Assembly (NCBI GenBank): GCA_904384225.1
Contig: CAJFJV010000004.1
Coordinates: 23,021-87,020 of the forward strand
Direction: 5' to 3'
From: an uncultured Oscillospiraceae bacterium
Lineage (GTDB): Bacteria; Bacillota; Clostridia; Oscillospirales; Ruminococcaceae
DNA: 64,000 nucleotides
In this document: positions 47,896-56,483 of the stretch, in pieces
Layout of the letters: every line of letters starts with the position of its first letter
Numbering within the stretch: position 1 is the stretch's first letter
Notes under the pieces: generated by a model
Told to the model about the DNA's origin: nothing
What the model saw: the letters and a program-made list of their open reading frames with translations, nothing else
Databases searched by the model: none
Position numbers and translations under genes: made by a program

Positions 47896-48702
47896 CTATC
47901 GCATTAAATAACGGGTGATTAGATCAGCAACAGCAGCATGGTTGTTATCTGCTACGACGACATCTGCACTTGCTTTTACATCCTGCGGCGCATTAGCAGG
48001 TGCGGCGCCCAAAGAAGCCAATTCAATCATCGCAATATCGTTGTAAAAATCGCCGATAGCAGCAGTTTGATCCGGATCTATGCCGCAATATTCAAAAATC
48101 CAAGAAAGAGCAGACCCCTTTGATACATTTTCGGGAAGAATTTCAAGATAATATGGAGCCGAAAAGGTGGATTGGAATCCGCGCCCATTCGTCACCTCAT
48201 AGAGCCGCTTTTCCACCATTTTCAGTTTTTCATTTTCGCCATAAAACAGCAGTTTCATACACAGGCCAAACCCGTCAAGTGTTTGATATTCAAACGGCTG
48301 ATTCTCGTTTGGAATATAATGATCCATTACGCCGCTTGGATTTAAAAGCTGTATGATCCCGTTCGTATATACCTCAGCGCAAACTTCGGGATAGACACAA
48401 AAAGCTTCTTTTACAAAACGAAGCACCGTGTCCCGCGGAAGTTCCGCTTGGTATAAAAAACGCTGCTGATCAAAATCGTAGACTGCCGCCCCATTGTATA
48501 CAATTGCCGGCATAGATAGCGGAAGATCGGATAAAAACGGTGCTGCAATCACTTCACTGCGGCCGGTTGCAATAGAAAAATGTCCCCCAGCTTCTGTAAA
48601 ACGGCGGATTGCAGCGATATTCTCAACAGAAATTTTTTTATCCCCAGTTAGAAGCGTATCATCCATATCAGAAAAGAGATTTTGTTTTAATAAACGCGTC
48701 AT
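47896..48702 (-). CDS. HAD-superfamily phosphatase, Cof subfamily
   Basis: A 268-residue hydrolase. The motif I nucleophile region is FSDMDDTLLTGDKKIS; motif II is IATGRS; motif III Lys lies in the ENVSKGSALSWI block; and motif IV is AIGDFYNDIAMIELAS (usually GDNxND). The large C2B-type cap lies at about 85-190. Cof-type enzymes act on sugar phosphates or nucleotide cofactors; specificity is not predictable. ATG 48702 follows GAAAGGA at 9-10 nt; the open frame extends 11 codons upstream without a site. Confidence 0.9.
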   Translation of the reverse strand: MTRLLKQNLFSDMDDTLLTGDKKISVENIAAIRRFTEAGGHFSIATGRSEVIAAPFLSDLPLSMPAIVYNGAAVYDFDQQRFLYQAELPRDTVLRFVKEAFCVYPEVCAEVYTNGIIQLLNPSGVMDHYIPNENQPFEYQTLDGFGLCMKLLFYGENEKLKMVEKRLYEVTNGRGFQSTFSAPYYLEILPENVSKGSALSWIFEYCGIDPDQTAAIGDFYNDIAMIELASLGAAPANAPQDVKASADVVVADNNHAAVADLITRYLMR

Positions 48703-48832
48703 TTGTGCTGTCCTTTCTTCCGGATTTTTTCGCATTTATTATATCATATTCGTCATGTAGATACAAATGTTGTTTCTGTTTTGCTGATATGTTATACTAA
48801 TAAAAATAGCCAAATAAAAGGGAGGTTCAAGT

Positions 48833-49129
48833 ATGGTCAGCCATATTGTGATGTGGAATTTTAAAGAGGATATCAAAGCAGATGCATTCGATGCAAAAAT
48901 GCAGTTTTTGCACGACAAATTTATAGCAATGCAAGGTGTAATCCCGGGCCTTTTATCCATATCGTTTTCCCGGACCTATAAGCAAGGGAATTATGATGCG
49001 GTGCTCTGCTGCATGTTTGATTCCAAAGAATCTGAAGAGGCATATCAGATAAATCCGATTCATGTTGAGGTCAAGCAGATTATTGGTGCTTGGGCAAAAG
49101 AACGAGCAAGCGCGGATTTTGTCTGTTAA
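48833..49129 (+). CDS. Dabb-family stress-responsive A/B barrel protein
   Basis: A 98-residue dimeric alpha-beta barrel (Dabb): MVSHIVMWNFKEDIKADAFD and HVEVKQIIGAWAKERASADF match the family's start and end, with the conserved His in the first strand. The role varies and is often unknown. ATG 48833 follows GGGAGG. It is divergent from the HAD phosphatase gene. Confidence 0.9.
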   Translation: MVSHIVMWNFKEDIKADAFDAKMQFLHDKFIAMQGVIPGLLSISFSRTYKQGNYDAVLCCMFDSKESEEAYQINPIHVEVKQIIGAWAKERASADFVC

Positions 49130-49288
49130 AGAACAAATCGATTCAGTTGATAATGATAAATCGTACTATGGAAAGGGTATTGGGAAAAACACATCGCGTC
49201 TGTTTTTGTTGTACTTAAAATTTTCCGGCCTTTTTTATTAGATCAGGTAAAAGGAAAATAGCGGAAACCTATATTAGATCATACCCAA

Positions 49289-49334
49289 TAAGACAGAGGG
49301 GTGAACCCAATCGGCGGTTCACCCCTCTGTCTTA
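49289..49334. terminator. Strong bidirectional terminator-like hairpin
   Basis: Perfect 19-base arms 49289-49307 and 49316-49334. It lies between convergent Dabb and GH9 genes. Confidence 0.8.
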
Positions 49335-49370
49335 TATCTATTTATTTATTGCATACCGCAATAAAAGGGA

Positions 49371-52205
49371 TTAGCGGCTTCCTTTTGGCCATCCATAAAT
49401 GGCATAACGGCGGCTATCCAGCGTTAGTTCTGCAAAATATGGTTTGGCGTCAGAGACGATCTTGCCTGTATATATCCATTCTTTTCCGTTTTGCAATACC
49501 TGTTTGTCGGCGATATGCATATTTTCTGTGATGGCGGAAACAGTGGCTGGACGAGAAAGAACAGCATGGATAGAAACAATACCGTTTTCTTCAGAAAACG
49601 AGACGTCTGCTGCACATAAAGGAAACGATAATGCTTTCCTTTGGCCAGGAAGCAGTGTAAGAGGCGCCTCCTCCCCATTATATGTGAGGGTGTATTCTCC
49701 CGCAAAAAGCTCCTTTTGGAAATATCCCGTCTCATTCTGTGCGGCAATGGTGATTTCTTTTCCGGAAAGGCGGCTTTTTAAAACAACAAGGGACGAAGGA
49801 TCCGGAAGCACACCGGAAAGAATCGCACTCCCCTGCGTTTTTGCTGAAAGCCATATCCAATGGAGCGACGGCTTGATCCAGACTTCTTTATACACGCAGG
49901 TATTGACTTGCGGCCAAAACGGGGCATCGTGTTCGTCCAGACAGGCAAACCCTACCCCCAGCTCCCCTACCATCTCTCCAGGAAGGACAGCATATTCGCT
50001 GCAATAGTCATAGCCTTCCCCGAACATGACAGATTCTGCAAAAGGGTTTCTTCCTACAATCCATTCTTTTTGGCGCTGTGCCAACTCAGATAAAGAGAAA
50101 TCATCGGTCAAAACAGCAATTTCTGCGGCGGCCTGCCCTCCGGACAGCGTCAGGGCATGATTACCGCGATGCGCAAACGCAACAGGCAATTTTCGCAGGA
50201 AATACCCTTTTCCTAAAGGAACGCCGCTTTGTACTTGCTGCCGGTAATTCTCGCGGCGTTCATCCTCATCTTTGATAAACTGCTGGATCATACCCATGTC
50301 GTACTCTTTATCATGGAAAGCTTCATCTTCATGATAAATGGAGGCCGGTGCGACAAAATAAGGCGCCGTATATGCGTAAGCTCGCTTCATATAATCCGTA
50401 TACAGTGCTACGGCATAGCGCCATTTTGGATAATCGGGATGTTCCGGAAAATGCAAACACAGCCGCGTGAGAGCCTGAATGGGTTCGTGTTCATGGCTTC
50501 TGTGGCTAAAATGCTGAATAAGCCGTTTGGTTGTATCATCGTAGAAAAAGCCTGTGAAAGGAATGTCCCAGTCCGGTATATCCTGCTGCTGGCAGTCCAT
50601 TATCTTTTCAGCAAACTGTGCGGCGCGGTCGCGGTATTTTGTATCGCTTGTAGCATCGAACAATTCAATAGCAGACCATGCGCCTGCTGCATACATCAAA
50701 AGCGGCGTATAAATACGGTTCGGGTCATCAGTAGGCACCTTCCCGTTAAGCCCTTGGTTTGTATAAGCAAACTGCCAGTCTTCTTCTGCACATTTTAGGC
50801 TGTATGCGGCAAGCACCGGGTCTTCCGCGTTGAGAGTACGTGCTGCAATTGCTTCAGCTGCGGCGCTCATAAAATTTTCAATTGGTTCCAAAGCGGCTTC
50901 GCGCGTAATATCATCATCTGTTCCAAGAATGCCGTCGCTCCAACAGGATTTACTTGAGCTTGGCACGCGGTAGCCATCGCCAAAACGTGTTTTCAGTACC
51001 CAATCCAGTCCCCATTTTGCTTCTTCCAGTACGCGTTGATATAGAGCACTGCCTTTTTTTAAGGAATGCAACAGTTCGAACAGTGCATAAGTGCATTCAG
51101 CGGTATTTGTAGTAGTTTGCGTCATGTCCCCGGCGTCATGCCAGCCGCCGTTTACAATAATAGATTTGCCGTTGTGCGTGATGGTAGTGTCCGTATGGCA
51201 AACGCCGTGTTTTCCGGGGACGGCGTATCCACAGCGTTCACATAAAAGAAGATTCAGCGTTTTCCAGATAGAATCCTCCCATGCATCAGCTGAGATGGGG
51301 AAGCTGCGGGAGATGATATTTCCGCAGACAATCAAATATTCTCCCGGGTCCTCTACTTCGGAGAAGTCAAGCAGCAAAAATTCTCCATTTTCATTTTTGA
51401 CGGGGGTGGTTCCCTTTTTTAATACGACACGTCCGGTTGACGTGTCGACCAAAGAAAATACTTCCGCTTCCCCGCCCTGCAAGATTGCCGTCTTGCGGCT
51501 TCCCGGCAAATAGCCGGAACCGGAAAAGGAAATACGCCCTGATCCGGGAACCCATCCTTCATAAACGTCAAGATCCTCATTTGCCAGCGTTTCTGCACGG
51601 ATGTCGGTGATATAAAAGCAAGCAGTATCACAGGCGGAAGGCTCATGGCCGACCATGTCGTATTCAAAGCTCAAGCCGGTGATGCAGTCGCGGTGCAGAT
51701 AAGGGATTTCCACCTGTACAAGCGTCCACTCCCCGTTTTTTAAATTGACGTTGTGATGTCCTTCTCGGTCGTAGCGGTCAGGTACGGGATGGCTGCCGTC
51801 GTTATGTATCTGCATGCGGAAACTAATAGAACGGAAGCCGGGCATATCCGCTTTAACGTAAAAGGAGATCCGGTTATAGGCAGTCCAGTCTTCATGATCG
51901 ATTTTTAGATAGGCGGAAGAAATGGAGTAGATACGGCCATATGCCCGCGGCCAGTGATCAAGCTTAACAGGCGTTTTTAGGCAAAGGCTTGAAAGCCCGT
52001 TATGGGTCTGCGTCCGGCTTAAAGAAATGGAAGCATAGTCGCCAACGGCCTCAAAATGATCAAGTGATTTCATTTCGTCAAGCAGCCTTGAGGACAATAC
52101 CGCTTTTTTTGCACAGCGTGCTTCCCTTGTTTCTTCCGGATGGATTGCGAGGGGACGGTGAATGGTATCGGATGCGGAAAAATCAGGATAAAATGAGCGG
52201 CGCAT
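49371..52205 (-). CDS. GH9 glycoside hydrolase (cellulase-type) without signal peptide
   Basis: A 944-residue protein. Residues 1-200 hold a beta-sandwich carbohydrate-binding-like region; about 208-300 contain the cellulase N-terminal Ig-like domain (ending GEYLIVCGNIISRSFPI). The GH9 (alpha/alpha)6 barrel follows, with catalytic Asp357/Asp360 in NGGWHDAGD and a catalytic Glu near the end of the barrel in VYKEVWIK. A C-terminal beta domain (GYFQKELFAGEYTLTYNGE) ends it. ATG 52205 follows AAGGAGG at 8 nt. No signal peptide or anchoring domain is seen, so it probably cleaves imported cello- or xyloglucan oligosaccharides. The GH9 call is firm and the substrate is open. Confidence 0.9.
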   Translation of the reverse strand: MRRSFYPDFSASDTIHRPLAIHPEETREARCAKKAVLSSRLLDEMKSLDHFEAVGDYASISLSRTQTHNGLSSLCLKTPVKLDHWPRAYGRIYSISSAYLKIDHEDWTAYNRISFYVKADMPGFRSISFRMQIHNDGSHPVPDRYDREGHHNVNLKNGEWTLVQVEIPYLHRDCITGLSFEYDMVGHEPSACDTACFYITDIRAETLANEDLDVYEGWVPGSGRISFSGSGYLPGSRKTAILQGGEAEVFSLVDTSTGRVVLKKGTTPVKNENGEFLLLDFSEVEDPGEYLIVCGNIISRSFPISADAWEDSIWKTLNLLLCERCGYAVPGKHGVCHTDTTITHNGKSIIVNGGWHDAGDMTQTTTNTAECTYALFELLHSLKKGSALYQRVLEEAKWGLDWVLKTRFGDGYRVPSSSKSCWSDGILGTDDDITREAALEPIENFMSAAAEAIAARTLNAEDPVLAAYSLKCAEEDWQFAYTNQGLNGKVPTDDPNRIYTPLLMYAAGAWSAIELFDATSDTKYRDRAAQFAEKIMDCQQQDIPDWDIPFTGFFYDDTTKRLIQHFSHRSHEHEPIQALTRLCLHFPEHPDYPKWRYAVALYTDYMKRAYAYTAPYFVAPASIYHEDEAFHDKEYDMGMIQQFIKDEDERRENYRQQVQSGVPLGKGYFLRKLPVAFAHRGNHALTLSGGQAAAEIAVLTDDFSLSELAQRQKEWIVGRNPFAESVMFGEGYDYCSEYAVLPGEMVGELGVGFACLDEHDAPFWPQVNTCVYKEVWIKPSLHWIWLSAKTQGSAILSGVLPDPSSLVVLKSRLSGKEITIAAQNETGYFQKELFAGEYTLTYNGEEAPLTLLPGQRKALSFPLCAADVSFSEENGIVSIHAVLSRPATVSAITENMHIADKQVLQNGKEWIYTGKIVSDAKPYFAELTLDSRRYAIYGWPKGSR

Positions 52206-52326
52206 GAAAAAAACCTCCTTTTGTGTATAACGTTTTATTTCTGGCTTTATTATAGCGCCCAATAAATTCGCTGTCAACCGGGAAGAATTCAACGTAAAAG
52301 AATTATTGTTTTTCGATAAAAAATAC

Positions 52327-52355
52327 TTGACATACAAAATTACTTACGCTATGAT
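52327..52355 (+). promoter_or_regulatory. Promoter of DUF2975 operon (TTGACA-17-TATGAT)
   Basis: TTGACA 52327-52332, 17-nt spacer, TATGAT 52350-52355, 25 bp before the start codon. Confidence 0.8.
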
Positions 52356-52380
52356 AGAGAGCAAAGGAGGAGATGATCTT

Positions 52381-52827
52381 ATGCGCGGCGAATCAAAATC
52401 AATGCTTGTTTCGGTTTTGCTTGTTAAAATCCTTTTGGTCTGTTTGCTGGCTGCTCCCTTTTTGCTTCCTTTTATGATAAGATGGTACGTTTCACTTAGC
52501 CCAGACCTTCAAAATGTTTACTGGCCGGCTATGATTATCGGCTACCTTTGCCTGATCCCAGCAGGTACGGCGATTGTCTGTATGGATCGTTTGCTGTGCA
52601 ATATCCGGAAGGCTAAGGTTTTTATTAAAAAAAATACAGACTATCTCCGTGTCATTTCCTGGTGTGCTTATGTGGTTGGTCTTCTTTTTTTCATAATGGG
52701 ATTTTGGCGTCCGCTCGCATTTGTTGTATGCTTTGCCGCTTTTTTTATAGGCGTTGTGCTTCGGGTAGTGAACAACGTTTTTCGGCAGGCTATCTTAATT
52801 CGGGAAGAAAATGAATATACCATATGA
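52381..52827 (+). CDS. DUF2975 membrane protein
   Basis: A 148-residue protein with four membrane segments. The middle piece NIRKAKVFIKKNTDYLRVISWCAYVVG matches the DUF2975 signature. ATG 52381 follows AAAGGAGG at about 10 nt; the longer frame to 52306 overlaps the promoter. Its stop overlaps the next frame, and the gene is paired with a small XRE regulator, the usual partner of DUF2975. The role is unknown; membrane-regulator pairs of this type are thought to act as sensory or stress switches. Confidence 0.85.
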   Translation: MRGESKSMLVSVLLVKILLVCLLAAPFLLPFMIRWYVSLSPDLQNVYWPAMIIGYLCLIPAGTAIVCMDRLLCNIRKAKVFIKKNTDYLRVISWCAYVVGLLFFIMGFWRPLAFVVCFAAFFIGVVLRVVNNVFRQAILIREENEYTI

Positions 52828-52847
52828 CCGAAGGAGGGCGCATTGCT

Positions 52848-53069
52848 TTGATTGTAGTCAATTTAGACGTGATGATGGCAAAACGGAAAATATCGTCAAA
52901 TGAACTGGCCGAACGTGTCGGCATTACGTCCGCGAATCTTTCTATTTTAAAAACCGGAAAAGCAAAAGCAATCCGGTTTTCAACACTGGAAAAACTGTGC
53001 AGGGAACTCAAATGCCAGCCGGGCGATCTTTTAGAATATACAGAGGTGGAGGATCCTTATGAACGGTGA
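52848..53069 (+). CDS. Small XRE-type HTH regulator (YozG-like)
   Basis: A 73-residue Cro/C1-type helix-turn-helix: IVVNLDVMMAKRKISSNELAERVGITSANLSILKTGKAKAIRFSTLEKLCRELKCQPGDLLEY. This is the compact form found beside DUF2975 genes. TTG 52848 fits the family start (IVVNLDVMMAKRK) and follows GGAGGG at about 10 nt; an ATG at 52824 overlapping the previous stop is the alternative. It overlaps the next gene by 11 nt. Confidence 0.88.
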   Translation: MIVVNLDVMMAKRKISSNELAERVGITSANLSILKTGKAKAIRFSTLEKLCRELKCQPGDLLEYTEVEDPYER

Positions 53070-54969
53070 ATATATTGCATCATTTCCAACAGGGAAGCCG
53101 TTACAGCAAAAACCAGATTTAGACTGTGCGGTATCAAACGGTATGAAAAAGGGACGCCGTATCGCCGCGTTGCTGTGCATGGCATCTGTCTATTTTGGAA
53201 TCGATAGTATTTTGCATGGGACATTGTCTGTTATGGCGTCTGTTTCTGCCGTTTTGACGTTGATAATAAGCGTTTTTTTGATTTATCGCAACGGTGCTGT
53301 TTTCCGTTTACGCCAAATCCCCTTCATATTGGCGGCTTTTTTGTCTGGCGGATCGATGTGCGTTGTATCATCTGCATTGACAAAGTGTATTGCGCTGATT
53401 TCTTTTATTCTCTTTTTATTGTCATGGTGCTATCTTGCCACACGGCCATCTCAGAAAGGGGATGGAAACATCCACTCGCTTTGTGATGTGCTTTTCGCTT
53501 GGTTTGTTATGCCGTTTGCCGGTTTTGCCGGGTTAATTGCCGCCTTGTTTTGTCCGGAGAAGAGGAAGCGGGAAAAGAACAGCCATCCTTTTTTATGGAC
53601 GATGGCGGGACTTCTTGTCGCAGTGCCGATTACGGTTGCGGCGGCGTGGCTTTTACTGCGTGGAGATGCATTGTTCAATCAAATTATGCGGGTCATATTA
53701 GAGGATTGGTGGAAATATTTAAGCAGGTTTTTACTTGCAGCAATTGTTTCCATACCATTTGCCAGTGCCCTTTATTCCGCGCTTGATACAAATCTTTCTG
53801 AACATTTTCCACGTGAGCGTATTGTGCAAAAGGCAAAAGCCGGGATTGACAGCGTACGCTGCTGCCCGCACACGGCAGCGCTTGGCGCAACAATACCGCT
53901 GTGCCTGCTGTATCTGTTGTTTTTCGGCGTTCAAGCGGGATATTTTCTTTCTGCTTTCAGAAAGTATCTACCTGACGGCTTTACTTTTGCGGAATATGCA
54001 AGACGTGGTTTTTTTGAACTTTGCTTTGTAGCGGTTATCAATTTAGCGGTTATCCTGCTGGCTGTGTTTTTCTGCCGCCGGAAGCCAAATAAAAAAGGCG
54101 GCGTGCTTCGGCTGATCGTCGGCGCGCTTTCCATTATGACCATTGCACTCATCGCGATCGCCGGAAGTAAGATGATACTTTATATATCATCTTACGGATT
54201 GACACGCTTAAGGTTTTATACTTTGGCTTTTATGGCTTTTCTCGCTTTTGTTTTTCTCTTTTTGTTCCTTTATGCGGTCTTACCTCGGTTTCGAGCTGTT
54301 CGTTTCATCTTAGCTGCTTTTCTTGCGTTTTCTATGGTGTTTTCCCTTCTCGATGCAGATCTTATCATTGCGAAGCTTAATACGCAGCGTTACCTTTCGG
54401 GTGAAACAGAGGAGCTGGATTTGGATTATTTCGATAAGTTGTCCGGGGCATCCGCTGCGATGCTGGCGCCAATAGCGGAAGATGCAGCGGACGAAAGCAT
54501 GCGGGAAGAAGCACAGTACCGCATCCAGCTGTTTTCCAATGAATATGAGGAAAAGCCTTTGCTTCAGCGCAGTTTGTGCGAAACGCTTGCGTACCGGGCC
54601 GTCAAAAAAGAGGGGATCCCGCATGTGCGTTCGCTTTCCGTTCAGATAACGCTTCAGCTTTCAGGCTACGACTTGACGGATCTTCGCTCTGTGGCATTAA
54701 ACGGCGAAAGCTGGACAAATGTGGTCTCAGCAGCAAATATGGAACCGCTGAACGGCTGTTTTAGCGTGGATTTCTCCCCTGTAATCCTGAGGAAGGAGAA
54801 TATGTATGTGAGCTTGCAATACAATGGATATGAGATGCGTTCGAACAGTGTTTCCGTGTCGCCTGAAGATGGAGAGGTTGTCCTTTATCTTAAAAACGCC
54901 TATGGAAGCGATGAAGAAACGTATGATTTGATTTTAGAAACGGAGCCGTCTCCTCGGGAGGAATGGTAA
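53059..54969 (+). CDS. DUF4153/DUF4173 multi-pass membrane protein
   Basis: A 636-residue protein with about 12 membrane segments in the first 450 residues and a soluble C-terminal domain of about 180 residues. The segment YFLSAFRKYLPDGFTFAEYARRGFFELCFVAVINLAV is the DUF4153-type signature. The C-terminal part has beta-strands (SLSVQITLQLSGYDLTDLRSVALNGESW). ATG 53059 overlaps the XRE gene end. Third gene of a three-gene operon; the role is unknown. Confidence 0.82.
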   Translation: MNGEYIASFPTGKPLQQKPDLDCAVSNGMKKGRRIAALLCMASVYFGIDSILHGTLSVMASVSAVLTLIISVFLIYRNGAVFRLRQIPFILAAFLSGGSMCVVSSALTKCIALISFILFLLSWCYLATRPSQKGDGNIHSLCDVLFAWFVMPFAGFAGLIAALFCPEKRKREKNSHPFLWTMAGLLVAVPITVAAAWLLLRGDALFNQIMRVILEDWWKYLSRFLLAAIVSIPFASALYSALDTNLSEHFPRERIVQKAKAGIDSVRCCPHTAALGATIPLCLLYLLFFGVQAGYFLSAFRKYLPDGFTFAEYARRGFFELCFVAVINLAVILLAVFFCRRKPNKKGGVLRLIVGALSIMTIALIAIAGSKMILYISSYGLTRLRFYTLAFMAFLAFVFLFLFLYAVLPRFRAVRFILAAFLAFSMVFSLLDADLIIAKLNTQRYLSGETEELDLDYFDKLSGASAAMLAPIAEDAADESMREEAQYRIQLFSNEYEEKPLLQRSLCETLAYRAVKKEGIPHVRSLSVQITLQLSGYDLTDLRSVALNGESWTNVVSAANMEPLNGCFSVDFSPVILRKENMYVSLQYNGYEMRSNSVSVSPEDGEVVLYLKNAYGSDEETYDLILETEPSPREEW

Positions 54970-55007
54970 TTCCAATTCATTATAGCAGCAGTGGGGATAG
55001 TATAAGG

Positions 55008-55036
55008 CAAGGAGGAAAGGAAAGCTTTCCTCCTTG
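55008..55036 (+). terminator. Terminator of DUF2975-XRE-DUF4153 operon
   Basis: 12-base arms 55008-55019 and 55025-55036, then TATTTTC. Confidence 0.75.
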
Positions 55037-55127
55037 TCTATTTTCAATAGTATATTTTCTTTTCAAAACGCTTGCAAATTGAGAAATATTCTGATAATAT
55101 AATTTTATACAGGCTTTAAACGTGTTG

Positions 55128-55371
55128 ACTGAGAAAAGTATGCGGCAGTATGGATACAAAGAGAGGAATGCGTCGGCTGAAAGCGTTCTTATCAAGCTGT
55201 CGGAGAAGTTCCCTCACGAGCGGCATCGCTGAATGGCAGAAGTAGGCGTTGACGGGCTGACCGCCGTTATACAGGTCGCAGAGTGTTTGCTCAGGCAAAA
55301 AACAGGGTGGTACCGCGGAACGTTATGCTTCGTCCCTCGACAGTCGTCGGGGAACGAAGCTTTTTGTTTTT
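55128..55371 (+). ncRNA. T-box leader of pheST
   Basis: The conserved T-box core AGGGTGGTACCGCG is at 55304-55317. It is followed by a terminator hairpin (GCTTCG at 55328 to GAAGC at 55360) and a T-run (55361-55371), with alternative pairing to the antiterminator. Stem I sequences upstream include GAGAGGAATGCG and GGCTGAAAG. A TTC triplet (55209-55211) sits in the expected 3' side of stem I and would read tRNA-Phe. Uncharged tRNA-Phe should allow transcription into pheS. Confidence 0.9.
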
Positions 55372-55429
55372 GGCAGAAAGCGGTTCGGCCTGTTTTCGGC
55401 GCAGAATACTATTTTTTGGAGGTTTTTGC

Positions 55430-56449
55430 ATGAAAACAGCCTTAGAAAACATTGGAAAAGCGGCTGCAGAGGCTTTACAGAGCTGCAGTGATCCTAAAGA
55501 ACTTGACGCAATTCGCGTGCGCTTTCTTGGGAAAAAAGGCGAACTTACCGCTATCCTAAAGCAAATGGGGAAATTGTCAGCGGAAGAGCGCCCTGTTATA
55601 GGGCAGCTTGCAAACGAGGTGCGCAGCCGGATCGAGTCTGCTGTTGCGGAAAAGTCGGCAATTTTAAAAGAAGAACAGATGTCGAGGCAGCTTGAAGAAG
55701 AGCACATCGACGTAACAATGCCGGGAAGGAAACAGCCCTATGGCAAGGCGCATCCGCTTACGCTTGTTATGGATGAGATTAAGGAAATATTTTTAGGTAT
55801 GGGCTTCGATGTGGTAAGCGGTCCGGAAGTCGAGTATGACCATTACAATTTTGAAATGCTGAACATACCGAAAGACCATCCAGCACGGGATACGCAGGAT
55901 ACCTTTTATATCAACGAAAATATTGTTTTGCGGACACAAACCTCTCCGGTGCAGGTGCGCACGATGGAAACACGGCGCCCGCCCATTCGTGTGATATCAC
56001 CTGGGCGCGTCTACCGGTCAGATGCCATCGATGCGACCCATTCTCCGCTGTTTCATCAAATCGAAGGACTTGTTGTAGACAAGGGTGTAACAATGGCAGA
56101 TCTGAAAGGAACGCTTGAAATATTTGTAAAGCGCCTGTATGGGGAAGATTCTGTTGTCCGGTTCCGGCCGCATCACTTCCCCTTTACGGAACCGTCGGCA
56201 GAGCTGGATGTTATGTGCTTTAACTGCCACGGCAAAGGCTGCCGCCTTTGCAAGGGTGAAGGCTGGATCGAGCTTTTAGGCTGTGGTATGGTACATCCAA
56301 AAGTACTGCAAAACTGTGATATCGATCCGGAGGAGTACAGCGGCTTCGCCTTCGGTATGGGGCTTGAGCGCGTTGTTATGCGCCGTTTCAATATCGATGA
56401 CCTTCGTTTATTCTATGAAAACGATCTGCGGTTTTTGGATCAGTTTTAA
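55430..56449 (+). CDS. pheS: Phenylalanyl-tRNA synthetase alpha subunit
   Basis: A 339-residue class II subunit with the catalytic site. The N-terminal coiled coil covers about residues 1-90; motif 2 is in [31 protein letters not shown]; motif 3 is in [22 protein letters not shown] Cys-rich insertion [17 protein letters not shown] is present, as in many bacteria. ATG 55430 follows TTGGAGG at about 8 nt. It is preceded by a T-box leader and co-transcribed with pheT. Confidence 0.98.
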   Translation: MKTALENIGKAAAEALQSCSDPKELDAIRVRFLGKKGELTAILKQMGKLSAEERPVIGQLANEVRSRIESAVAEKSAILKEEQMSRQLEEEHIDVTMPGRKQPYGKAHPLTLVMDEIKEIFLGMGFDVVSGPEVEYDHYNFEMLNIPKDHPARDTQDTFYINENIVLRTQTSPVQVRTMETRRPPIRVISPGRVYRSDAIDATHSPLFHQIEGLVVDKGVTMADLKGTLEIFVKRLYGEDSVVRFRPHHFPFTEPSAELDVMCFNCHGKGCRLCKGEGWIELLGCGMVHPKVLQNCDIDPEEYSGFAFGMGLERVVMRRFNIDDLRLFYENDLRFLDQF

Positions 56450-56483
56450 GTTGTGGAAATAACCGGAAGGAGGATTATATTCA

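Noticed and set aside
53809..53824. parS-like TTTTCCACGTGAGCGT in the DUF4153 gene
   Set aside because: Too many differences from the parS consensus on the right half.
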